From NCBI GenBank assembly GCA_041743655.1, contig JBGTMJ010000029.1, forward strand, positions 1-32,637: a stretch of 32,637 bases of DNA, written 5' to 3'. Every line of letters starts with the position of its first letter. Positions within the stretch are counted from its first letter, which is position 1. Position numbers and translations under genes: made by a program. Below are positions 1 through 8,791 of this stretch, one piece after another. The notes under the pieces are model-generated. The model was not told where the DNA came from. It saw only the letters and a list, made by a program, of their open reading frames with translations, and did no database searches. The stretch comes from JARIHD01 sp041743655. GTDB lineage: Bacteria; Patescibacteriota; Saccharimonadia; Saccharimonadales; UBA4665.

Positions 1-63
1 TGTACTGGGTACGGTACAGGGGTTAGTGGTACGTATACGTTTACCTGGTTGCCAAGTTTGTAG
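1..63 (+). CDS. C-terminal end of an unknown protein, truncated by the window
   Basis: Frame 1 is open from the first base to a TAG at 61-63 and gives about 20 residues rich in Gly, Thr and aromatic residues, ending in TWLPSL. This reads like the last beta strand of an extracellular or virion protein and would fit a phage tail-type gene upstream of the next three genes. The piece is too short to assign a family and could be chance. Confidence 0.35.
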   Translation, partial: CTGYGTGVSGTYTFTWLPSL

Positions 64-424
64 CTCCTTGGAGAGTGCAACAGCTTTACTTGTTTGTAAG
101 CGTTAGGGGTATTGTAGTATGGATGGGGGTGGGGGGCAAGAATATAATCTTTAACTAAATTGATACTGCAACATGCTTATGCTACTATTTCAGATAGGAG
201 CTTTAGTTAGCATAGGGTCTACATGATATATCCGTTATATAGCAGGATGGGTCGGTTGTAATGTCACGTTTGCCTATACCTGGCTCTGAGGTATGTAGGT
301 GGCATGATTACCGGGCCAGTCACACCAGTAACTTTAAACGGGGCAAGCACAAATTTAGGATAAACAGTAACATAAATTGTGAGTACCATGTGTTAAGCTT
401 TAGCTGTATAATAAGGGTCAATAA
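64..424. other. Non-coding stretch with two hairpins and a G-rich tract
   Basis: No credible gene is seen in these 361 bases. A G-rich tract lies at 124-136. A TATAAT box at 143-148 could start a transcript. An inverted repeat TATGCTA/TAGCATA (178-184 with 208-214) encloses a smaller CTAT/ATAG stem. A second hairpin pairs CCTATACCT (273-281) with AGGTATGTAGG (289-299), leaving a 2-nt bulge. Neither hairpin is followed by a T-run, so they are not classic terminators. The stretch may hold a leader or small RNA, but nothing identifies one. Confidence 0.4.
407..412 (+). promoter_or_regulatory. Putative -10 box of the virion-type gene
   Basis: A perfect TATAAT ends 12 nt before the ATG at 425. 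The transcript would start about 6 nt before the start codon, leaving almost no leader. No Shine-Dalgarno sequence and no good -35 box are visible. Confidence 0.45.
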
Positions 425-1126
425 ATGAAACAAATTATAACCAACTACACGTTCGATAAGACTGCCAAGACAGTCACCTTTACCGATTTCGCTACAATCA
501 GCCTGAACAGGGTGCTGCTCATTACTAATGTGACTGCTAACGTAATAATCTACCAGTTCAATGATGTCGCCTTAGGCGGTACAGCAGCTACCAATGTCCT
601 GACCCTTACCTACAACACCGCTGCAATGGCCAACACCGACAAACTGCAGATTATCTATGATATAGACGTTCTGGATAGCGGCAATCTGCTAAAAGTCCGT
701 GAGCAATACGGGCCTGCCGCAGAAGACAATACCAACCAGGTTATTGCCCAGCAAATCCGTCCAGTGGCGGGCACAACCTATGCGGCGACAGCGTTTGCCA
801 ATTTTGGTACTGATGTTGATTTATCAGTCAAGGCGACTCCGGGCAATCTGTTGTCCATTGTGGCAACAAATAAAAATGCCGCCGTCAGATATTTACAAGT
901 CCACAATAAGGCATCAGCACCAGCTGGTGCTGATGTGCCTGTCCTTTCCCTGCCAATAGGAGCAGGAACCGCAAATAATCCGGGTATTCTAACTTTGGGA
1001 AGAGATGTTCTGGGGCAAGGTGGCAAGTATCTATCCACGGGAATCGCTATGGGAATCTCTACTGCAGAAGCTACCTTTACTGCGGCAACAACGACAGACC
1101 ACGATTATTACGGTCAATATATCTAA
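425..1126 (+). CDS. Phage virion/tail-type structural protein
   Basis: A 233-residue protein with no signal peptide, no membrane segment and no cysteine. Residues 1-85 form a beta-rich domain (YTFDKTAKTVTF, LTYNTAAMANTDKLQIIYD) of a kind I recognise from hypothetical virion proteins of tailed phages. Residues about 105-233 form a second beta-rich domain with RYLQVHNKASAP and a C-terminal HDYYGQYI, also typical of such proteins. Only 8 nt separate it from the following lectin-like gene, which lies on the same strand and also lacks an export signal. I infer a tail-associated structural role. No capsid, portal or terminase gene is in the window, so the phage origin is an inference from family resemblance and the gene set. 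Confidence 0.6.
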   Translation: MKQIITNYTFDKTAKTVTFTDFATISLNRVLLITNVTANVIIYQFNDVALGGTAATNVLTLTYNTAAMANTDKLQIIYDIDVLDSGNLLKVREQYGPAAEDNTNQVIAQQIRPVAGTTYAATAFANFGTDVDLSVKATPGNLLSIVATNKNAAVRYLQVHNKASAPAGADVPVLSLPIGAGTANNPGILTLGRDVLGQGGKYLSTGIAMGISTAEATFTAATTTDHDYYGQYI

Positions 1127-1134
1127 ACAAACCT

Positions 1135-2586
1135 ATGCCAAGAAGATTACTTGCGTATGACACTCCGGACTCCCTGACAGGGTTGACTGCATGGCTCAAG
1201 GCCGATTCGCTTCTCCTGAGCGATGCCGATCCCGTGACCTCCTGGCTCGATTCTTCCGGCAGTGGCAATACCGCAACACAAGGCACCGGCGGCGCTCAAC
1301 CCAGTTTCAGGACGAATGTTCTCAATGGAAAGCCAGTTGTGCGGTTTGACGGTAATGACCGTCTGACATTTGCTACAGAGTCCAACTTTGACATCGCAAA
1401 GCCCACAATGCTTATTGTGGCCAAAAGAACCGCCGGAAGCTCAGGGTCGCTCCTTGCCAAAAATACTACCGATTTCGGTGATGGTAGAAGAAGAAAATTG
1501 CAAATGGCCACCGGCGCAAGCTCATTTGTGTATGGTAGCGGTTCGGATGGTCAAAGTATAAATGTGGCAGCAACTCCCACGAATTGGAATATGTATGGGC
1601 TTATTGCAAATTCAGAGACAAATCATAGCCTGTTTGTTAATGGGACTGAGACAATAAGCGCTACCTTCACTGATGATGATAACTTTAATAATGCAACCAT
1701 GGAAATCGGCAGCGCATTCAGCAACGGTGCGGAAAGCTTTACGGGCGACATAGCAGAGATTATCATCTATAACCGCGCTTTATCAAGCATCGAAATGACG
1801 GGGGTACAGAATTATCTGAAAGCAAAGTACGATCTTGTAACATCGTCCACACTTGGCGCAGCGCCACGGTCTGCGCTTACCAATCGTCGTGGAGTCAAAG
1901 ATTTTGGCACCTGTCTAAGCTTTGATGGCGTTGATGACCAGGTAACTGTGAGCAATCCTGGGATAAATGTTACCAGCTTCAGTGTTTCCTGGTGGGCACA
2001 CACTTCAACGCAAGATGGGGATGATGCCGGCTGGCATGATCATTTGAGTTTAGCGGGCGCTTCAGGCGGCCTGCTGGTTGCAGAAATTGCCGGCAGTGAC
2101 GGGCAATTGCATATATTTAGAATAGCTGGTTTTAGCGGAGTGCTAGATGTTATCTCTACTTCAGGAGATATACGCAATAAAGGCTGGCGGCACTTTTGCC
2201 TCACTGCCAGTACATCTGGCAATGTAGCTAATCTGTATATGAATAGTGTGCTCATCGGCACAAACACCTGGGCCCCTGCATCAGAAGCTATATCGACATT
2301 CTGCATTGGCAATCGCAGCGGTAGTGGTACGCGGTTTGTAACAGCTAAGATGGATGAGGTATTCCTCTTTACTACTCCTTTGACACAGGGACAGGTTACG
2401 GCGTTATATGTAGATAATGTGGTTCCTTCCAGTATTGCAGTTAAGTACTTGTTTGACGAAGGCAGTGGCACATCAGCAACTGATTCGTCAGGCAATGGGA
2501 AAACAGGTACCATTTCAGGTGCAACTTATTCGACAGATGTAGTTAATAAGGCAAGAGTGCTGGCCTCAGGAGACATCGTACCGTAA
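1135..2586 (+). CDS. Double LamG/concanavalin A-like lectin domain protein
   Basis: A 483-residue protein with two jelly-roll lectin-type (LamG-like) domains. The first spans about residues 10-235, with LTAWLKADSL, WLDSSGSGN, NGKPVVRFDGNDRL and a closing EIIIYNRALSS that is typical of the last strand. The second spans about 255-475, with CLSFDGVDDQVTV, FSVSWWAH, RHFCLTAS and KMDEVFLF. Such domains bind carbohydrate. There is no signal peptide. It sits between a virion-type protein and a glycoside hydrolase, separated from the latter by one base, so translation is probably coupled. I infer a receptor-binding or tail-fibre-like subunit; a secreted adhesin is less likely without an export signal. 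Confidence 0.75.
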   Translation: MPRRLLAYDTPDSLTGLTAWLKADSLLLSDADPVTSWLDSSGSGNTATQGTGGAQPSFRTNVLNGKPVVRFDGNDRLTFATESNFDIAKPTMLIVAKRTAGSSGSLLAKNTTDFGDGRRRKLQMATGASSFVYGSGSDGQSINVAATPTNWNMYGLIANSETNHSLFVNGTETISATFTDDDNFNNATMEIGSAFSNGAESFTGDIAEIIIYNRALSSIEMTGVQNYLKAKYDLVTSSTLGAAPRSALTNRRGVKDFGTCLSFDGVDDQVTVSNPGINVTSFSVSWWAHTSTQDGDDAGWHDHLSLAGASGGLLVAEIAGSDGQLHIFRIAGFSGVLDVISTSGDIRNKGWRHFCLTASTSGNVANLYMNSVLIGTNTWAPASEAISTFCIGNRSGSGTRFVTAKMDEVFLFTTPLTQGQVTALYVDNVVPSSIAVKYLFDEGSGTSATDSSGNGKTGTISGATYSTDVVNKARVLASGDIVP

Positions 2587-2587
2587 T

Positions 2588-4825
2588 ATGGCTAACTGGA
2601 ACATAAAATCAATCGACGTGATGCACTTGTCCAAGGATACGATGCGGAGCCAATTGAGTTCAGGGTCGATTACAACGATTGTAAACAACCTGGCTACATT
2701 TGGAGTTACGCATATAGCCATATCCTGTCCCTTGGACGATGAAGCAGATTACCCTGCTCCTCAACCTACTGTTGGCTACGTAGAAACATGGATTGCTGCA
2801 ATCCGGGCTGCAGGATTAAAAGTTTTCTTCCGGGGAGCCTGGAATTATTTTGAGGGGAATTACGACGCAGTCCCTAGAAGAACTCCAACTTCTTCACCTG
2901 CTACTCCTCTTGGAGCTGCAGCTACAGTATTAAGCGGAGCAGATACCACTTCTTATTTATACAAAACATGGAATTTTATCAAGACACACGGCTCCTACTT
3001 TGCCGCAGGTGATATCTGGGGTCCGAATCCAGAACCAGAGAACCAAGGTGTTGGTGGCGCAACAACAGACATGTTCTCAAGCCATGCAGTTTTAGGCCAA
3101 TGGTTAGTCGACCTTAAGGTAATCTCCGATGATGCGTTTGAGAATACCCTAGGCTATGCCCACGAAGCAGTCCTGACCGGCATGACTTCGATCAATGGAG
3201 GGACTGTTGAAGTCAACCAGGTTGGCGCTTCATATTGGACCCAGAATGGACGCGTATGTATCGACCACTACATTCCCGTGGGTAACTACTCGGCGAGTCT
3301 GGATACTATCAGTACTAACTCCGGTGGTGTTGATATGTATGTCGGCGAATGGGGCACGACTGGCGGTTCAGGCAATCCGGGCACAGATGCCTTAAGAGCC
3401 GCTGACATACAGACTGTCTTTACGGCTTTTGCGTCCAAGTCGTATATGAAAGGGGTTAGTTACTGGCAGGCAGTAGGCGGGTCACCTACAGCCTCAGAGG
3501 CATTACTGGACTCCAGCACCTATGCAGTATTCCCGCTGTCCCGCGCCGTAATTTTATCTTTTTTCACCAACAGCACGCCAGATAACAGCTTTGCCACCCG
3601 TTCAGGCGCACAACTCATGTATAAAGGGTCACGATTCCGTTTTATCGGCATGAATTTTTACCCTGCGGTTATTGATGCTGTCTCCCAAACGGATATACAG
3701 GCTCTTTTTGAGGCAGCACAAAAACGGGGAATCAGAGTCTTTCGCATATGGTGTTTTGACAGGGGCAACCCTCCTACAAACTCAACAGGCAACTTCCGTT
3801 ACCTTTCCGGAGGACAATTGCTCTGGCGCGAAGCGACCCTGGCACAACTCGATATGGTCCTGCACGAAGCCAAACGGCACAACATAAAGCTCATTCTTTC
3901 ACTTGCAGACAACCCGACTTATCTAACTAAAAAGACCTACGTGGACTGGGCAAACTCTATCTATAGCGCCGGTCTGTCGAACGCCTTCCCCTATATTGGG
4001 TTCTTTTCATCATCATACTGTAAACAGATGTACAAAGACTTTATTTTCGGCCTGGCCAACAGGGTAAACACGCTCAACGGCAGGTTATACAAAAACGACG
4101 ACACCATCTTTTCCTGGGAGCTTGGCAATGAGCTGCGGACAGACGCTGCAGAAGGTGCAAACATCAATACTATCAACTCTGACAACCTCATCCTGCTGTC
4201 TAAGCCCAACGGCTGGATCGACGAAATGAGCACCTACATTAAGTCTATCGACTCTAACCACCTTGTGTCGTTTAGCAGCTGCTCGCACACCTGGCAATGG
4301 GTAGATGGCGATACGGTATCGAATGGAACATTTTACGGTGTTGACTATAATATAATTTCCGCGCTGCCCAACATCGATTACCTCGATTTCCACCTCTACC
4401 CTAACCAGGGGGGACCAGAGATCCAAAAGTTTGGACAGAGATTAGGCTACCCCAATGCCGTACAGGGCCCCGGCCTCCGTGCACAGATTAGAGATTACGT
4501 AACCGTTGGCAAGGCAAATGGCAAACCAGTCATTTGCGGAGAAATAGGGTTTGTCAAAGAAGAGATTGGCTCAAACCTGCACTTTCCGCTTTACCCTCGG
4601 CATGAAGCCTTCCGGGCTTTATTTGACGAATTTTTTGGCGCGGATGGCGATGGCATGCTTTTATGGTCAGCAACCACTACAAGCGGTGGGTCCTACTCTG
4701 TTGTCCTTGAGGGCTATAACGACGCGTACAGCAATGAAAACACTGATGATCGCATACTCATGTGGCGCATTAACTCTCTTAACACCAAGCTCGTCAGCCC
4801 AACCAGCAGACCACGTATAGTCTAG
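2588..4825 (+). CDS. Tandem two-barrel glycoside hydrolase with GH5-like C-terminal half
   Basis: A 745-residue protein that appears to hold two TIM-barrel sugar-cleaving modules. The N-terminal module (about 1-330) has THIAISCPLDDEADYP, acidic residues in PNPEPENQ (E149, E151) and a candidate nucleophile in VGEWG (E254). The C-terminal module (about 345-740) looks like family GH5 of the mannanase type: RFIGMNFYP, FRIWCFDRG, WELGNELR with N514 and the likely acid/base E515, DFHLYPNQ, and CGEIGF with the likely nucleophile E652. There is no signal peptide, which fits a virion-borne depolymerase better than a secreted enzyme. The start codon follows the previous stop by one base. The substrate cannot be told from sequence. 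The assignment of the N-terminal barrel to a family is open. Confidence 0.75.
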   Translation: MANWNIKSIDVMHLSKDTMRSQLSSGSITTIVNNLATFGVTHIAISCPLDDEADYPAPQPTVGYVETWIAAIRAAGLKVFFRGAWNYFEGNYDAVPRRTPTSSPATPLGAAATVLSGADTTSYLYKTWNFIKTHGSYFAAGDIWGPNPEPENQGVGGATTDMFSSHAVLGQWLVDLKVISDDAFENTLGYAHEAVLTGMTSINGGTVEVNQVGASYWTQNGRVCIDHYIPVGNYSASLDTISTNSGGVDMYVGEWGTTGGSGNPGTDALRAADIQTVFTAFASKSYMKGVSYWQAVGGSPTASEALLDSSTYAVFPLSRAVILSFFTNSTPDNSFATRSGAQLMYKGSRFRFIGMNFYPAVIDAVSQTDIQALFEAAQKRGIRVFRIWCFDRGNPPTNSTGNFRYLSGGQLLWREATLAQLDMVLHEAKRHNIKLILSLADNPTYLTKKTYVDWANSIYSAGLSNAFPYIGFFSSSYCKQMYKDFIFGLANRVNTLNGRLYKNDDTIFSWELGNELRTDAAEGANINTINSDNLILLSKPNGWIDEMSTYIKSIDSNHLVSFSSCSHTWQWVDGDTVSNGTFYGVDYNIISALPNIDYLDFHLYPNQGGPEIQKFGQRLGYPNAVQGPGLRAQIRDYVTVGKANGKPVICGEIGFVKEEIGSNLHFPLYPRHEAFRALFDEFFGADGDGMLLWSATTTSGGSYSVVLEGYNDAYSNENTDDRILMWRINSLNTKLVSPTSRPRIV

Positions 4826-4901
4826 TAACACCTGGATGTTACTGAAGACTGGACGCCAGGATTACCATAAGAGTAATCAGGCGTCCTATTAACCTGTTAC
4901 T
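4824..4901 (+). terminator. Hairpin cluster after the glycoside hydrolase gene
   Basis: Two stem-loops follow the stop codon. AGTAACA (4824-4830) pairs with TGTTACT (4837-4843), and a longer stem runs from GGACGCC (4851-4857) to GGCGTCC (4880-4886) with an inner GATTAC/GTAATC. A second TGTTACT at 4895-4901 could pair with the first AGTAACA instead, enclosing the large hairpin. No clear T-run follows, so termination may be imperfect. Confidence 0.5.
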
Positions 4902-4941
4902 CAAGCAAGCGGCCAATAAACATAAACTTTATACAATTGTA

Positions 4942-4970
4942 TTGACTTTTTGTATTGCAAGTGGTATTAT
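4942..4970 (+). promoter_or_regulatory. Strong sigma70-type promoter for the envelope gene pair
   Basis: TTGACT (4942-4947) and TATTAT (4965-4970) are separated by exactly 17 bp, and the -10 box is extended by TGG. This is among the best promoters in the window. It starts a leader of about 49 nt before the gene at 5026 and separates it from the phage-like genes to the left. Confidence 0.8.
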
Positions 4971-5025
4971 ATGCAGGAATTCATTAATGTATGGTTAACG
5001 TTGAGTTACGGAGACTGTTTACACT

Positions 5026-6339
5026 ATGTCACATAAGACTAAACCTCAAACCCCAGACATGCCACCTGTAAGCGGTGCAATTAAGGGAGCTTTCGACAAC
5101 GTCGGTAATGCGTTCGGTCGCATTCCTGAGTTAGAACGTGATTTTTATAATAAGATGTCCGACCTAGGTCATAACATTGCAGAAGGACTTGCCAAGCATA
5201 AACGTGAAGCTGTCCTTTTAGGTTGTGTTGCCCTCTTGGGGACAGGTGCCTTTATTCACGATAAATTGGATAACAATACAGCACCTGCTACTGTTGAGTC
5301 GCCTTTAGGCAAGGAACAACAGAAAGAAAATAACAGCGTAACTAGCTTAGATATCTTGGATAAGGACGTTATAGCCAACGCAGACTCTGGTAAAGAGCGA
5401 GATTTGAACGTCGTAGGGCCGAATCCTGTTGGCCCAGCCATTGCCGATACTATTACCAAGGAACGCGCCCAAAAGGGCGATCGTGCAGTCAGGGCATCTG
5501 AGATTGACAGGCACTTCTATGACAACCCTCAAATCTTAAAGGCATATGACGAGTACTTCCTTAAGAAAAACAATGGCGATACGAAATGGATTGACAATAT
5601 TAAAGCAAAGAAGCCAATCTTGAACAAAGAGCTAATCGACAATGCGGAAGAACAGAAGTCAGTCACCCGACAAATCTTCGCACGTATGCAAGCTGGCGCG
5701 ATAGAACAGCCTCTATTCAATAACACCTACATGTATAAAGATGGCCAAATCAAGCCGGTCACTGGCATGACATTCCAAGTGGGCCACCAGGTACTCTACT
5801 TTGACAATGTAGAAGGTATTCAGATGCCCGACGATTTTATTCAGACAAAAGCGCTCGTGACTAAGGATGGTAAGACCACCGAGGAGACTATCACGATTAT
5901 TGCTGATGGGCTTTGTATTCAAGCTGCAGAAAAGCCTGAGGAGAAAAAAGAAGTTACACCGACCGTAACAGCAACACCTGGTCAGCCTCAGGATACTCCT
6001 AAGAGGTTCCCTACTCCAACGGCATCTACAAACCCTACACCTACAAAATTGTCCGAGAAAAAAGACAATAATGTCAAAGTTCCAGGGCCAGATAATACTA
6101 AGAATACTTTTCCCACAAAAGTGCCTAATAGCGGTATGAGCGAAGCCGAGTTTGAAAGAACCACCAGTACTCCTCGTCCAGAGATCCAAGCCCCAACATC
6201 TGCACCAGCAAGCGGCAATACTACTCCTGCACAAGACAATACCGCGCCAACTGCTGAATCGTACAATGCTAACGAAGGTCAAACTAATCCTCAGCCTGGG
6301 AACAATACCCAGCCTAAGCCAGAGGAAATTGCAGGCTAA
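5026..6339 (+). CDS. Single-pass membrane protein with Pro/Thr-rich outer tail
   Basis: A 437-residue protein of no recognised family. Residues 1-61 are charged and probably cytoplasmic, with a possibly helical stretch around 22-60. A membrane helix lies at about 62-77 (AVLLGCVALLGTGAF). The rest is probably outside: a mixed domain at about 140-310 with FQVGHQVLYFDNVEG, then a tail from about 315 dominated by Pro, Thr, Asn and Gln, like the wall-spanning stalk of many surface proteins. A Shine-Dalgarno-like ACGGAG lies at 5008-5013. It is 30 bp upstream of an LPNTG protein and shares its strong promoter, so the two may act together at the cell envelope. It has no sorting signal of its own. 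Confidence 0.8.
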   Translation: MSHKTKPQTPDMPPVSGAIKGAFDNVGNAFGRIPELERDFYNKMSDLGHNIAEGLAKHKREAVLLGCVALLGTGAFIHDKLDNNTAPATVESPLGKEQQKENNSVTSLDILDKDVIANADSGKERDLNVVGPNPVGPAIADTITKERAQKGDRAVRASEIDRHFYDNPQILKAYDEYFLKKNNGDTKWIDNIKAKKPILNKELIDNAEEQKSVTRQIFARMQAGAIEQPLFNNTYMYKDGQIKPVTGMTFQVGHQVLYFDNVEGIQMPDDFIQTKALVTKDGKTTEETITIIADGLCIQAAEKPEEKKEVTPTVTATPGQPQDTPKRFPTPTASTNPTPTKLSEKKDNNVKVPGPDNTKNTFPTKVPNSGMSEAEFERTTSTPRPEIQAPTSAPASGNTTPAQDNTAPTAESYNANEGQTNPQPGNNTQPKPEEIAG

Positions 6340-6369
6340 AGCAGCCGGAAAGTATAAAGGAACAATACT

Positions 6370-7926
6370 ATGAAATTACTCAAATTTTTGAAAGCAATCC
6401 CTAAGAAGTTCTACAAAGTAGCAGTTATTGCTACCATCGTATCTGCTGCAGCTATCCCGTTTGCCGTATCTGCTGCAACTGATCCAAACCCATGGGGTCC
6501 AGAGCGTCCTACGTTTGACTATGCCAATGGTACGAACCCTGGCTCTACGACTGGCCCTGTATTCAACTCGTTCACTAACGCACCAAGCTACGGTGACGAG
6601 CGTAACTTCGCTACAGTTAGTGCCGATGGCAAAGCTGACTGGAAGAAGAATATTAAGGTAACACCTGGCCAACAAATCCAGGTACGCGCCTACGTCCACA
6701 ACGACGCCAACACCAGCACTAATGGTGCAAACCTTGATGGTATCGGTGTTGCAAAGAACACCCGCGTTCGTTTCAACGTTCCTAACGGCCAGGCCTCAGG
6801 TTTCGATGTTGCAGCTTATGTATCTGCTGACAACGCTACTCCTGCCCGTGTATATGACACAGCACTTGTACAAAATGACAGCCAGAAGTTTAGCCTGAAA
6901 TACGTACCTGGCTCTGCCAAGATGTATAACTACGCTACCTTTAGCAACGGCGTAGCATTATCTGACGACGTTGTTGGTAACAATGGTGCACTTATCGGTT
7001 ACAACAAACTTGATGGTAACCTGCCTGGTTGTTTCGATTACCGTGCAACGGTAATCATTACCTTAAAGATTGAAGCACCTGCCTTGCAGTTCTCCAAGCA
7101 AGTTACCAAGCCTGGCTCTACCGACTGGAAGAGCAGCTTGAATGCTAAGACTGGCGATACTGTATCATGGCTCTTGACTTTCAAGAACACCGGTAGCGCT
7201 ATTATGCAAAAGGTTGTTCTTCGCGACCTTATTCCGAAGGACCTGACTATCGTACCTGGTACGGTTACCTGGATCGACAGCAACCACCCAAGCGGTAAAG
7301 TATTACCTGACACTGCTATAACTGGTAGTGGGGTGAACCTCGGGGATTACACTGGTAACGGTGCTGGCGGTTCCATCCGCTTCCGTACAACCGTTAACAA
7401 GAACCCCGGCGAATGTACGATTACAAACGTTGCATACGCTAAGGCAGACAATATTGCTGAGCAATCTGCAAAAGCCTCTGTAGTTGTTGAAGACTGTGAA
7501 AAGCCAAAGGCACCTACATACGCTTGTAACCTGCTTGACTTAGTCCAGGGCGATAACCGCACCGTGACCCTTAACAAGTTTGAGGCTCCTGCCAGCAATG
7601 GCGCAACCTTCAAGCACGCAGTTATTGACTGGGGTGATGGTAGCACCCCGCTTACAACCAACAATGTTGTTGGCCAGAAGCACACGTACGCAAAAGATGG
7701 TACTTTCACCGTTAGCGCAGCCGCATACTTTACTGTAAACGGTAAAGACCAGGTTGCCGCTAGTGAGAGCTGTAAGAAGACAATCACTTTTACACCTCCT
7801 CAGGTACTAAGCAACCCTCCAACGTTGCCTAACACCGGTATCGGTGGACTGACCGCTATCTTTGCAGCTACGACTGCCGCAGCAACCGCTGCTCACCACT
7901 TCGTTACTCGCCGCAACAAACGTTAA
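6370..7926 (+). CDS. LPNTG-anchored surface protein with DUF11-like and PKD-like domains
   Basis: A 518-residue secreted protein. The N-terminus is a basic, then hydrophobic signal peptide ending near FAVSA (about residue 35). Residues about 40-220 form a beta-rich domain. A DUF11-type repeat domain follows (about 225-365; VSWLLTFKNTGSA, VVLRDLIPKDLTIVPG), then a PKD-like domain (about 380-470; VIDWGDGSTP, HTYAKDGTFTV). The C-terminus is a cell-wall sorting signal: LPNTG at 486-490, a hydrophobic segment and TRRNKR. A sortase would cut the LPNTG, but no sortase gene is in the window. A Shine-Dalgarno AAAGGAA precedes the ATG. The tail resembles that of the protein encoded at 18529-19932. A strong terminator follows. 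Likely a major surface or adhesion protein. Confidence 0.88.
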   Translation: MKLLKFLKAIPKKFYKVAVIATIVSAAAIPFAVSAATDPNPWGPERPTFDYANGTNPGSTTGPVFNSFTNAPSYGDERNFATVSADGKADWKKNIKVTPGQQIQVRAYVHNDANTSTNGANLDGIGVAKNTRVRFNVPNGQASGFDVAAYVSADNATPARVYDTALVQNDSQKFSLKYVPGSAKMYNYATFSNGVALSDDVVGNNGALIGYNKLDGNLPGCFDYRATVIITLKIEAPALQFSKQVTKPGSTDWKSSLNAKTGDTVSWLLTFKNTGSAIMQKVVLRDLIPKDLTIVPGTVTWIDSNHPSGKVLPDTAITGSGVNLGDYTGNGAGGSIRFRTTVNKNPGECTITNVAYAKADNIAEQSAKASVVVEDCEKPKAPTYACNLLDLVQGDNRTVTLNKFEAPASNGATFKHAVIDWGDGSTPLTTNNVVGQKHTYAKDGTFTVSAAAYFTVNGKDQVAASESCKKTITFTPPQVLSNPPTLPNTGIGGLTAIFAATTAAATAAHHFVTRRNKR

Positions 7927-7947
7927 AGTGTTTGTGGAGTAACCAAC

Positions 7948-7978
7948 AAAAGCCCAAGTATCAGTGCTTGGGCTTTTT
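7948..7978 (+). terminator. Rho-independent terminator after the LPNTG gene
   Basis: AAAAGCCCAAG (7948-7958) pairs perfectly with CTTGGGCTTTT (7967-7977) across an 8-nt loop, and the right arm ends in five T. It lies 21 bp after the stop codon and closes the envelope operon. Confidence 0.92.
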
Positions 7979-8027
7979 AGTTTGCGCATAAAATCCGGGC
8001 TATCCTCTGTCGCCCAATGAAGCGGTC

Positions 8028-8058
8028 TTGACCAAACAGCAGTTTCTGTCACTATACT
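8028..8058 (+). promoter_or_regulatory. Putative promoter of the pentose-phosphate operon
   Basis: TTGACC (8028-8033) and TATACT (8053-8058) lie 19 bp apart, upstream of pgl. The spacing is slightly long. A good Shine-Dalgarno GGAGGG at 8107-8112 precedes the ATG at 8120. Confidence 0.55.
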
Positions 8059-8119
8059 AAGATATGGTCTGTGTATGTGAGGGCTAACATCATTTGTACT
8101 AGCGTCGGAGGGTCAGCGC

Positions 8120-8791
8120 ATGGTAACTTTTAAGAAAATTACATCTACTAAACCTGTCGCAGACTATATAAGCGATACATTGACGCGCGCATTGCATGCT
8201 GGCAGGCAGACGCTATGGCTTGTGCCAGGTGGTTCGTCAATTGCTATAGCCATCGAAGTAAGTAAACGATTACATAGCCAGAACCTACAAAATTTGGCTG
8301 TTACACTGACTGACGAACGTTACGGCCAAGTGGGCCATGCCGATTCTAACTGGCTTCAGTTGCAAGATGGTGGCTTTGACTTGCCTGGCGCTACCCTACT
8401 GCCCATCCTGAACGGGCAAGACCGGGCACAAACTACCGAGGAGTTCGATAAACTGTTAGGCAAAGCTCTGGAGCATGCAGATTATGCATTCGGCTTCTTC
8501 GGCATCGGCCCAGATGGCCATACCGCTGGTATATTACCAAACAGTCCGGCAGTGTACAGCCAGCATCTTGCTGCCAGCTACGACGCTGGTAATTTTGAGC
8601 GCATCACCGTGACGCCACTGGCGATTGCCAGGCTCGACGAAGCAGTTACATACGCTGTTGGCAAGCCAAAGTGGCCAGTACTGGAGCAGCTAGAAAAGAC
8701 TAGTCAGGAATTCACTAAGCAGCCGGCACAAGCTCTTAAGACAGTGCCTGGCCTTACTATATTTAACGATGCCATAGGAGAAGATGTATGA
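8120..8791 (+). CDS. pgl: 6-phosphogluconolactonase
   Basis: This cytoplasmic enzyme hydrolyses 6-phosphogluconolactone to 6-phosphogluconate, the second step of the oxidative pentose-phosphate pathway. The 223 residues match the DevB/SOL-type lactonase in length and motifs: VPGGSS near residue 36, LTDERYG near residue 72, and GIGPDGHTAGILP near residue 131, which carries the residues expected at the active site. It is the first gene of a three-gene operon and overlaps the next by 4 nt (ATGA), so translation is coupled. The order lactonase, 6-phosphogluconate dehydrogenase, glucose-6-phosphate dehydrogenase places the whole NADPH-forming branch in one transcript. Confidence 0.92.
   Translation: MVTFKKITSTKPVADYISDTLTRALHAGRQTLWLVPGGSSIAIAIEVSKRLHSQNLQNLAVTLTDERYGQVGHADSNWLQLQDGGFDLPGATLLPILNGQDRAQTTEEFDKLLGKALEHADYAFGFFGIGPDGHTAGILPNSPAVYSQHLAASYDAGNFERITVTPLAIARLDEAVTYAVGKPKWPVLEQLEKTSQEFTKQPAQALKTVPGLTIFNDAIGEDV

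Noticed and set aside
124..136. G-quadruplex
   Set aside because: Only two long G-runs lie close together; four are needed for a standard motif.
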